A DNA stretch of 5,138 bases. Origin: an uncultured bacterium. Lineage in GTDB: Bacteria > Patescibacteriota > Minisyncoccia > Phycocordibacterales > UBA5272. The position numbers were made by a program, and so were the translations under genes. Positions 1-4,532 of this stretch are shown here, piece after piece. Numbering within the stretch: the stretch's first letter is position 1; every line of letters begins with the position of its first letter. The stretch lies in contig CAILKS010000014.1 of assembly GCA_903834855.1 (NCBI GenBank), forward strand, positions 1 through 5,138, given 5' to 3'. The notes under the pieces are model-generated. The model worked only from the letters and a program-made list of their open reading frames with translations, did no database searches and had not been told where the DNA came from.

Positions 1-21
1 AAACTAAAAACTGGAAACTTC
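1..21 (+). repeat. AAACTNN heptamer repeat inside the iscS coding sequence
   Basis: Three consecutive 7-mers are visible: AAACTAA, AAACTGG and AAACTTC. The tract may continue upstream of the window. It is read in frame as K-L-K-T-G-N-F, just before the conserved H-T-D-A-C-Q motif, a loop position where IscS proteins normally have only a short linker. Three heptamers make 21 nt, exactly seven codons, so insertion or loss of three units keeps the frame. The same unit forms the tract at 4533-4560 upstream of typA. Confidence 0.6.
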
Positions 22-672
22 CCCATCCTCCACACTGATGCCTGCCAAGCAGCTGGTTATCTACCAATTGATATAGAATCTCTAGGAGTAGACATGATGA
101 CTCTTAATGGTTCAAAAATTTATGGTCCAAAAGGTATTGGAATTTTGTATAAAAATAAAAATGTAAAAATAGAACCGATTATTTTTGGTGGTGGCCAAGA
201 AAAAGGATTGCGAAGTGGAACACCGAATCTACCTGCTATTGTAGGATTTGATTTTGCATTAACACGTGTAGAAGAAAGAAGAGTAGAAGAATTTCAAAGA
301 CTTACAGAAATTCGTGATTATTTTATCAAAGGATTAAATACTTCAATTCCAGATTTAGTTTTAAATGGTCACTCAACATCTCGTTTGCCAAATAATATAC
401 ATATTTCTATCCCCGGGGTAGAAGGGGAATCAATGCTTTTAATGTTAGATGAGCTAGGTATACAGGCGTCTACCGGTTCGGCGTGTTCTGCTTCAGATTT
501 ACAGGTCTCACACGTACTTTTAGCCATCAAACAAGATGTTTCACTTATGCACGGAAGTCTAAGGTTTTCTTTAGGTGAAAAGACTTCCAAAGAAGATTGT
601 GATTATGTCATTTCTTCTTTAACTGATATTGTAAATAAACTAAAAAAGATTTCTCCAATAAATATACAATGA
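1..672 (+). CDS. iscS: Cysteine desulfurase, IscS/NifS family (5' part missing)
   Basis: This PLP enzyme removes sulfur from L-cysteine, forming alanine and an enzyme persulfide that feeds Fe-S cluster assembly and other thiolation pathways in the cytosol. The frame is open from base 1 and ends at TGA 670-672, leaving 223 residues. Alignment by eye to E. coli IscS puts about 165 residues upstream of the window. Visible motifs are H-T-D-A-C-Q (residues 11-16, PLP-contacting Asp13 and Gln16), N-G-S-K-I-Y-G-P-K-G with Schiff-base Lys39, G-G-G-Q-E-x-G-L-R-S-G-T-P-N, and the catalytic-loop Cys162 in S-T-G-S-A-C-S-A. The Asp13-to-Lys39 spacing of 26 equals D180-K206 in E. coli. Two oddities: the residue before Lys39 is Ser rather than the usual His, and the C-terminus stops after L-K-K-I-S-P without the tail E. 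coli IscS has. The first 21 bases are a heptamer repeat read as protein. The stop overlaps the next start (ATGA). The iscS name, rather than nifS, rests on the adjacent iscU. Confidence 0.95.
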   Translation, partial: KLKTGNFPILHTDACQAAGYLPIDIESLGVDMMTLNGSKIYGPKGIGILYKNKNVKIEPIIFGGGQEKGLRSGTPNLPAIVGFDFALTRVEERRVEEFQRLTEIRDYFIKGLNTSIPDLVLNGHSTSRLPNNIHISIPGVEGESMLLMLDELGIQASTGSACSASDLQVSHVLLAIKQDVSLMHGSLRFSLGEKTSKEDCDYVISSLTDIVNKLKKISPINIQ

Positions 673-1118
673 ATAAAATTCCACCCACAACTTGCGATGT
701 GACTGATTGGCTTTACAGTGATATTGTAAAAGATCATTTTTTTAATCCGAGAAATCTTTTACTTGATGACAAAGATTATGTAGCTGATGGACTTGGCGTT
801 GCCGGTAGTCCACTTTGTGGGGATATGATGGTTGTTTGGATAAATGTAGATAAGGAAACAAATAAAATTACAGAATGTAAGTGGCGTACATTTGGTTGCG
901 CTTCTGCTATTGCGTCAACTTCAATGATGTCAGTTATGGCAACAGAAAATGGTGGTATGGCAATTGCAACAGCTAAACGTATGACACCAGAATCAATAAT
1001 AGATAGATTAGGTGGGCTTCCTGATAGGAAATATCATTGCTCCGTTCTTGGACATGAGGCCCTTCGTAAAGCAGTTACCGACTACGAAGAGAATTTAAAT
1101 GAAAAAAATGGAAAATAA
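669..1118 (+). CDS. iscU: Fe-S cluster assembly scaffold, IscU/NifU N-terminal type
   Basis: The product is the scaffold on which nascent [2Fe-2S] clusters are built from desulfurase sulfur and iron before transfer to client proteins. The 149-residue protein has all three ligand cysteines: Cys50 with Asp52 in P-L-C-G-D, Cys77 in F-G-C-A-S-A-I-A-S, and Cys124 in H-C-S-V-L-G-H-E-A-L. The early Y-S-D-I-V-K-D-H-F-F-N-P-R-N segment is also typical. The protein is longer than E. coli IscU (128 aa), mostly from about 13 extra N-terminal residues and a short tail. The L-P-P-V-K site that HscA recognises in E. coli is here L-P-D-R-K (117-121), and no hscA or hscB is in the window, so a dedicated chaperone may be absent. 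The start overlaps the iscS stop by 4 nt (ATGA) with no Shine-Dalgarno, suggesting translational coupling. The end overlaps the next gene by 20 nt. Confidence 0.95.
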   Translation: MNKIPPTTCDVTDWLYSDIVKDHFFNPRNLLLDDKDYVADGLGVAGSPLCGDMMVVWINVDKETNKITECKWRTFGCASAIASTSMMSVMATENGGMAIATAKRMTPESIIDRLGGLPDRKYHCSVLGHEALRKAVTDYEENLNEKNGK

Positions 1119-1806
1119 TATTATTTACACAGTAAAAGAAGTTAAAAAAGAAACAGGAAATGTTTTTACTTTAACGTTATCTTATGATGGAGCAGTAAAA
1201 CCATTTAGAGCAGGACAATATATCACAGTATTTTTCCCAGAGACCGGTCACGTAGAAGGTAAGTCATATAGTATTTCAAACATTATTTCACCAACCTCTT
1301 TTACTATTACAGTAAAAAGTATTGGAGTATTTTCAAATAAATTAATTGACTTGAAAGTAGGGGATAAATTATCGGCCTCATTTCCTTATGGTTATTTTTA
1401 TACGGAATCTGATGAGAGTTCTTTGGTCTTAATTTCCGGAGGTATAGGTATTGCACCATTTAAAGCAATTATACAAGAGTCTCTTTTAAAAACACCGAAT
1501 CGTAAAATTATACTTTTTTATTCAAATAAGACACAAAAGGATATTATTTTCAAAAATGAATGGGAAGACATAATTATGAAATACCCAGAAACTTTTAGAG
1601 TAAATCATTATATTACACAAGAACATGTTGAGGGTGGAATAAAAAGTGGACGTATACCCGTATCTGACATAATTGAACAATCAAAAAATCTTTCTGACCC
1701 AGAATTTTTCCTATGTGGCTCAATTACATTTGTGCGAGATTATTGGCGGGGATTAAAAGATGGAGGTATTCCAGAAATTTCAATTTACACAGAGGCATTT
1801 TTCTAG
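1099..1806 (+). CDS. FAD/NAD(P)H oxidoreductase, ferredoxin-NADP reductase family
   Basis: The product is a single-subunit flavoprotein moving electrons between NAD(P)H and a one-electron carrier. The 235 residues follow the FNR fold: an N-terminal FAD-binding barrel with F-R-A-G-Q-Y (36-41) and K-S-Y-S-I-S (55-60, the R-x-Y-S flavin motif with Lys for Arg), then an NAD(P)-binding domain with G-G-I-G-I-A-P (114-120), a late L-C-G-S (205-208, usually C-G-P) and the terminal Y-T-E-A-F-F. There is no [2Fe-2S] ferredoxin domain and no membrane segment, so a separate electron partner is needed. It overlaps iscU by 20 nt in another frame, so the three genes are almost certainly co-transcribed. I infer a role in reducing a ferredoxin, or sulfane sulfur, for cluster assembly, as Fpr/ferredoxin do in E. 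coli; nothing in the sequence identifies the partner. A second in-frame ATG at 1108 is possible, but the first follows a weak purine-rich GAAGAGA and is preferred. Confidence 0.88.
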   Translation: MKKMENNIIYTVKEVKKETGNVFTLTLSYDGAVKPFRAGQYITVFFPETGHVEGKSYSISNIISPTSFTITVKSIGVFSNKLIDLKVGDKLSASFPYGYFYTESDESSLVLISGGIGIAPFKAIIQESLLKTPNRKIILFYSNKTQKDIIFKNEWEDIIMKYPETFRVNHYITQEHVEGGIKSGRIPVSDIIEQSKNLSDPEFFLCGSITFVRDYWRGLKDGGIPEISIYTEAFF

Positions 1807-1838
1807 TTTTTGGAGGGCCTATCATTTTTTTTAATTAG

Positions 1839-1847
1839 TGTTAGAAT
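1839..1847 (+). promoter_or_regulatory. Extended -10 promoter for the first intergenic RNA
   Basis: TG-T-TAGAAT matches the extended -10 consensus TGnTATAAT at five of six hexamer positions, ignoring the spacer. No convincing -35 lies 16-18 bases upstream, where the sequence is a run of eight Ts (1825-1832). The expected start is near 1851-1855, exactly where the GGGGC strand of the predicted RNA closing stem begins. There is no clear hairpin terminator between the oxidoreductase stop (1806) and this point, so read-through from the operon is also possible. Confidence 0.5.
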
Positions 1848-1850
1848 AAC

Positions 1851-2007
1851 GGGGCACAAATTGCGTGCTAGCCATGAGGAAGATTGCCTATGGATAGATG
1901 TTTAGCATTTGATAATCCTCTCTGCTGGTGTAAAGCAGGGTTGTAACGCAGCCCCACAGAGCTCATCTGTGAGACCCCCAGGACTTGTTCCTGGGGTTTC
2001 TGTTTTT
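1851..2007 (+). ncRNA. Candidate structured RNA or leader, unit 1, class not recognised
   Basis: About 157 nt lie between an extended -10 and an intrinsic terminator. Pairing by eye gives a closing stem of GGGGC (1851-1855) with GCCCC (1951-1955) and TGCGT (1862-1866) with ACGCA (1946-1950), leaving a 6-nt bulge. Inside are two arms. One is GCTA/TAGC (1867-1870/1903-1906) topped by CCAT-g-AGG/CCTATGG (1872-1879/1887-1893). The other is CTCTGCT/AGCAGGG (1920-1926/1934-1940). After the junction come ACAGA/TCTGT (1956-1960/1966-1970) and the terminator. It also contains an ORF, 1890-1946, of 18 codons (MDRCLAFDNPLCWCKAGL) with GAGGA 9 nt upstream; its Cys/Trp codons sit in the second arm, as in an attenuator leader peptide. 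I could not match it to tRNA, SRP RNA, tmRNA, 6S, RNase P or a known riboswitch. A free sRNA or a cis-acting leader are both possible. Confidence 0.45.
1976..2007 (+). terminator. Intrinsic terminator of RNA unit 1
   Basis: An 8-bp perfect stem, CCCCAGGA (1976-1983) with TCCTGGGG (1989-1996), closes a 5-nt loop and is followed by TTTCTGTTTTT (1997-2007). The U-tract runs directly into the next extended -10 element. This may be a constitutive end or, if the upstream RNA is a leader, a conditional terminator. Confidence 0.8.
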
Positions 2008-2008
2008 A

Positions 2009-2017
2009 TGCTAGACT
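2009..2017 (+). promoter_or_regulatory. Extended -10 promoter for RNA unit 2
   Basis: TG-C-TAGACT begins two bases after the unit 1 terminator U-tract. The same TTTTTATGCTA junction recurs at 2144-2154 before the peptidase, which supports a real composite terminator/promoter rather than chance. Predicted initiation is near 2024. No good -35 is visible because the hairpin of the terminator occupies that position. Confidence 0.4.
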
Positions 2018-2023
2018 AACAAA

Positions 2024-2148
2024 GTGGGTGGGAACATCCGCACGCAAATTTAAGTAACAAACATAGGAGATGCCTATGGTTAAATGAAACCATACGTGAA
2101 TTACAAGTTTGCACTTACCCCGGGCATGAGCTCGGGGTTTCCATTTTT
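2024..2148 (+). ncRNA. Candidate structured RNA or leader, unit 2, class not recognised
   Basis: About 125 nt lie between an extended -10 and an intrinsic terminator, directly before the M3 peptidase gene. A long-range stem pairs GCAAATTT (2044-2051) with AAGTTTGC (2105-2112), with one G-U. Inside it, two hairpins compete for the same bases: CATAGG/CCTATG (2062-2067/2073-2078) and TATGGTT/AACCATA (2075-2081/2088-2094). Such mutual exclusion is common in regulatory RNAs, but short chance hairpins are frequent too. The first hairpin encloses an AGGAG with an ATG 6 nt downstream that opens only a three-codon ORF (2076-2087). The segment aligns with unit 1: both read AGGA-GAT-GCCTATGG-TA-ATG with small gaps, suggesting common origin or a shared binding partner. 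It could be an independent sRNA or a 5' regulatory region for the peptidase when the terminator is read through. Confidence 0.4.
2117..2148 (+). terminator. Intrinsic terminator of RNA unit 2
   Basis: A 9-bp stem, ACCCCGGGC (2117-2125) with GCTCGGGGT (2130-2138) including one G-U pair, closes the tetraloop ATGA. It is followed by TTTCCATTTTT (2138-2148), closely resembling the unit 1 terminator tail. It lies only 18 nt before the chosen peptidase start, so it would block transcription from upstream and make the peptidase depend on its own promoter. Confidence 0.8.
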
Positions 2149-2149
2149 A

Positions 2150-2158
2150 TGCTAAAAT
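2150..2158 (+). promoter_or_regulatory. Extended -10 promoter of the M3 peptidase gene
   Basis: TG-C-TAAAAT is a good extended -10 directly after the unit 2 terminator. With the usual 6-8 nt spacing, transcription would begin at about 2164-2167, at or just before ATG 2167. This makes the transcript leaderless or nearly so and rules out the in-frame ATG at 2149, which lies upstream of the predicted RNA start and inside the promoter. Confidence 0.5.
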
Positions 2159-2166
2159 ATAGAACT

Positions 2167-4164
2167 ATGAAAACAATTCCTTATACAGTAAAAGATTTTA
2201 GCTGGGTGAAAATGACTCCGGCACTTATGAAAAAGCAAGCCGATGCGTATATTCTTAATAAGAAAAAAGTATATGCTGAAATTAAAAGTATTCTTCCTGA
2301 AAATAGAACATTTTTAAATACACTTTATGCATTAGAAAGATGTGATGATTCTTTTGAAAGTTTTTTCAGCAAGATGGGTTTGCTATCTGAGGTCTCACCA
2401 AAAAAAGAGGTTCGTGATGCTGCACACGCTGTCGCAACAGAAATGTCACAGAAACTTGTAGACATAGAATATGATAGAGATTTATTTATTGCACTCTGTG
2501 AATACTATGAAGGAAATTTTGAATATGAAAAGAAGAAACTCCGCAAGGAAGATATAAAACTTCTTGAAGAGACACTTCGTGAATATCGTCGTATGGGATT
2601 TGACTTGCCCGAGGCCATGCAAAAGAAATTAAAAGTTTTAATGAAAAAAGTAGGTAAATTATCTATTGCCTTCAGACAGAATATTAATGATTATCAAGAT
2701 TATATTTTGTGTACAAAGGAAGAGCTTGCTGGATTATCAGAGAGATTTATCTCGACACTCCCAAAACACCCAGACGGAAGATATATTGTTTCGCTTCAAT
2801 ATCCTCACATTGGACCTTTTATGGTGGAGGCTGAGAATAGAAAAAAACGTGAAGAGTTGGCACTAAAGAATTTGAAAAAAGGAGGGATGAAGAATCTTAA
2901 AATTATTGAAGAAATAGTAAAACTTCGCCACGAGATTGCACATATTTTAGGATATAAACATCATGCTGATTTTAGACTTGAGACCCGCATGGTAAAGACT
3001 GCAAAAACAGCAGAGGATTTTCAAAATTCACTCCTTGTGACACTTGCACCACTGGCAAAAAAGGAAGGTGAAATTATACGTGAGCACGCTAAGACACTTG
3101 GAATTAAAAAAGTTGAACATTATGACATCGGTTATGTCTCCACGAATTTAAAAAAGAAACTTTACGATCTTGATCCAGAAACAGTAAGAAGTTATTTCCC
3201 ATTAGAACATGTGAAGCGAGAACTCTTTAATCTTTGTGAAAATTTATTTGGAATTGTAATTGCAGAATATCCTATGGTGCTATGGCATAAAGATGTGAAA
3301 ATGTATCAGATAAATAATATGGATGGCACACTTATTGGATATTTTTCAATGGATTTGTTTCCACGAGAAGGGAAGTATAGTCATGCTGCAATGTTTGATG
3401 TAGTTATTTCCCATGAACATGGATATAAGACAGAAGAATATATTGCACCATATTCTAGTATGGTTTGTAATTTTCCAATACCAACGAAAAAAGTACCGTC
3501 ACTACTTTCACTTGGTGAAGTGGAGACACTTTTCCATGAATTTGGTCATCTTCTCCATATGACTCTCACTCGTGCAAGACTAGAATCACAAGCAGGGGCG
3601 AATGTCGCATGGGATTTCGTTGAGGCCCCATCTCAGATTATGGAGAATTGGGTATGGGATAAAGAGGTTATGGAAAAGTTATCACAGCATTATCAAACAG
3701 GAAAGCATATGCCAGTCGGTATGATAGATAGAATTGTTAAAGGAAAACTCTTTCAAAGTGCATATTTCTATACACGTCAGCTTATACAGGGAAAGTTAGA
3801 TCTTGATTTACACACCGGTAAAGTAAAGGACGCACGCGAAGCATATAGAAAAATGAATAAGAAATATTTTAATCTTGATTTGCCAGAAAAGGAAACATTA
3901 TTCCCAGCAGGCTTTGGTCATTTGGTTGGATATGATGCTGGATATTATTCTTACCTTTGGGCACTTGTATATGCATGTGATGCATTTGAATCATTTAAGA
4001 CGAAGGGGAATAAAAATGTTATGACAAATACAGAAGTTGGAATGAAGTGGCGTCGTGAAGTATTAGAAAAGGGGTCAAGTGAAGACGAAATGAAACTTGT
4101 AAAAAATTTCCTCGGCAGAGCACCTAATCAGAAAGCATTTTTGAAAGAGATAGGAATAAGGTAA
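2167..4164 (+). CDS. M3-family zinc oligopeptidase (thimet/oligopeptidase A type)
   Basis: The product is a cytosolic zinc metallopeptidase that cleaves short peptides held in a deep closed channel, in effect finishing peptides released by larger proteases. From ATG 2167 it has 665 residues, near the normal M3 length (about 680). The zinc site is complete: H-E-F-G-H at 457-461 gives two His ligands and the catalytic Glu458, and Glu486 in D-F-V-E-A-P-S-Q, 25 residues after the second His, is the third ligand with the usual spacing. Further M3 marks are the helical N-terminal half, M-D-L-F-P-R-E-G-K-Y-S-H-A-A, H-L-V-G-Y-D-A-G-Y-Y-S-Y-L-W-A near the C-terminus (substrate-contacting tyrosines), and the end F-L-G-R-A-P-N-x-x-A-F-L. 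There is no signal peptide. An ATG at 2149 would add six residues (M-L-K-Y-R-T) but falls within the predicted -10. No Shine-Dalgarno precedes either start. I leave the symbol blank because Dcp, PrlC and PepF names cannot be separated here. Confidence 0.93.
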   Translation: MKTIPYTVKDFSWVKMTPALMKKQADAYILNKKKVYAEIKSILPENRTFLNTLYALERCDDSFESFFSKMGLLSEVSPKKEVRDAAHAVATEMSQKLVDIEYDRDLFIALCEYYEGNFEYEKKKLRKEDIKLLEETLREYRRMGFDLPEAMQKKLKVLMKKVGKLSIAFRQNINDYQDYILCTKEELAGLSERFISTLPKHPDGRYIVSLQYPHIGPFMVEAENRKKREELALKNLKKGGMKNLKIIEEIVKLRHEIAHILGYKHHADFRLETRMVKTAKTAEDFQNSLLVTLAPLAKKEGEIIREHAKTLGIKKVEHYDIGYVSTNLKKKLYDLDPETVRSYFPLEHVKRELFNLCENLFGIVIAEYPMVLWHKDVKMYQINNMDGTLIGYFSMDLFPREGKYSHAAMFDVVISHEHGYKTEEYIAPYSSMVCNFPIPTKKVPSLLSLGEVETLFHEFGHLLHMTLTRARLESQAGANVAWDFVEAPSQIMENWVWDKEVMEKLSQHYQTGKHMPVGMIDRIVKGKLFQSAYFYTRQLIQGKLDLDLHTGKVKDAREAYRKMNKKYFNLDLPEKETLFPAGFGHLVGYDAGYYSYLWALVYACDAFESFKTKGNKNVMTNTEVGMKWRREVLEKGSSEDEMKLVKNFLGRAPNQKAFLKEIGIR

Positions 4165-4166
4165 TT

Positions 4167-4196
4167 AAAATAAAAAGACCGCCAAAGTTGGCGGTC
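4167..4196 (-). terminator. Intrinsic terminator, best oriented for the minus strand
   Basis: GACCGCCA (4177-4184) pairs perfectly with TGGCGGTC (4189-4196) around a 4-nt loop. The A-rich run AAAATAAAAA (4167-4176) precedes it on the + strand and becomes TTTTTATTTT after the hairpin on the minus strand. On the + strand the hairpin is followed by GGTGACGGG with no T-run, so it would be a poor terminator for the peptidase gene just upstream. It implies a minus-strand transcript arriving from about 4200-4400. It could still help stabilise the 3' end of the peptidase mRNA. Confidence 0.65.
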
Positions 4197-4204
4197 GGTG
4201 ACGG

Positions 4205-4230
4205 GTAATATTGGTTTCTTACAATATTAC
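4205..4230. repeat. 9-bp perfect inverted repeat
   Basis: GTAATATTG (4205-4213) and CAATATTAC (4222-4230) are perfect complements separated by 8 nt. It could be a protein-binding operator or an AT-rich hairpin. A weak + strand promoter (GTGACG at 4198-4203, 16 nt, TACAAT at 4220-4225) overlaps it, which would suit an operator, but that promoter match is modest. Confidence 0.45.
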
Positions 4231-4337
4231 AATTTGTTTGGTAGTCGTGGCAGGCATATTTCGTCCATCGTTTCTTGTATCCATGGGTGGTGGAGTGTAA
4301 ACGCGAGCGAAGGATTGTATCCTAGATATACCTTTTC

Positions 4338-4370
4338 ACCCCGCTGGGTGTATTCATGAGGCGGGGTTTT
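4338..4370 (+). terminator. Terminator-like hairpin, + strand
   Basis: ACCCCGC (4338-4344) pairs with GCGGGGT (4361-4367), followed by TTTT (4367-4370). The loop is long (16 nt). A competing 5-bp hairpin, CACCC/GGGTG (4337-4341/4346-4350), uses the same left arm, so the two cannot form together. It resembles the CCCC...GGGGTTT terminators at 1976 and 2117. It is either the real end of peptidase transcription, or the end of an untranslated RNA started near 4232. Confidence 0.55.
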
Positions 4371-4390
4371 GCCACAACCACTTTATATAC

Positions 4391-4404
4391 TACACCTTGG
4401 TGTA
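4391..4404. repeat. 14-bp interrupted palindrome, operator-like
   Basis: TACACC and GGTGTA form a 6-bp inverted repeat around TT (4391-4404). It lies about 36 bp upstream of the typA extended -10 and next to a possible minus-strand promoter (TATATA on the minus strand, from + strand 4384-4389). The size and symmetry suit a dimeric regulator, but short palindromes arise by chance and I recognise no specific family. On the + strand it precedes TTTTT, so a weak hairpin terminator is an alternative. Confidence 0.3.
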
Positions 4405-4439
4405 TTTTTCGCAAAGCACTAGCGTATTTGGTAAAAATG

Positions 4440-4448
4440 TGTTATCAT
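4440..4448 (+). promoter_or_regulatory. Extended -10 promoter for typA
   Basis: TG-T-TATCAT matches TGnTATAAT with one hexamer mismatch. No clear -35 is present at 17 nt spacing. Initiation near 4455 would give typA a 5' untranslated region of about 110 nt containing the strong hairpin (4460-4496) and the heptamer tract. It has the same form as the promoters at 1839, 2009 and 2150. Confidence 0.45.
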
Positions 4449-4459
4449 AGCTGACATTG

Positions 4460-4496
4460 GTAAAAGCGGCGCAGCCGCAGGCTGCGTCGCTTTTAC
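4460..4496. terminator. Very strong 37-nt hairpin, terminator-like on both strands
   Basis: The 17-nt arms 4460-4476 and 4480-4496 pair throughout, with a single G-U, around the 3-nt loop GCA. The arms have an AAAA/TTTT base below a GC-rich top, so each strand reads as stem plus U4, typical of bidirectional intrinsic terminators. Its position just downstream of the typA extended -10 is odd: transcripts started there would meet it within about 40 nt. It may be an attenuator or 5' stabilising stem for typA. If the true typA promoter lies further downstream, it may simply end other transcripts. Confidence 0.6.
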
Positions 4497-4532
4497 ATTC
4501 AGAAACTATAAGTTTAATAATGTATTTTCTGG

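Noticed and set aside
369..590. 73-codon open frame on the minus strand
   Set aside because: It lies wholly inside the conserved catalytic region of iscS and its translation resembles nothing; it is a shadow frame.
670..672. TGA read as glycine, as in Gracilibacteria/SR1
   Set aside because: The TGA falls at a natural desulfurase C-terminus and overlaps the iscU ATG; no in-frame TGA is needed inside any recognised gene.
1807..1832. Terminator for the Fe-S operon using the T8 run at 1825-1832
   Set aside because: No stable stem precedes the T-run; only very short pairings such as AGG/CCT are possible.
1876..1975. RNase P RNA-like strings (GAGGAA and ACAGAG) in RNA unit 1
   Set aside because: The unit is far too short for a bacterial RNase P RNA and I could not find a P4 pairing; the strings are short enough to be chance.
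1851..2148. SRP RNA, tmRNA, tRNA or a standard riboswitch
   Set aside because: There is no SRP GGAAGGAAGCA-type loop, no T-loop GGTTCRA, no tmRNA ends and no riboswitch core that I recognise. A covariance search would be decisive.
2666..2866. 66-codon open frame on the + strand
   Set aside because: It lies within the M3 peptidase in another frame, with no ribosome-binding site or recognisable domain.
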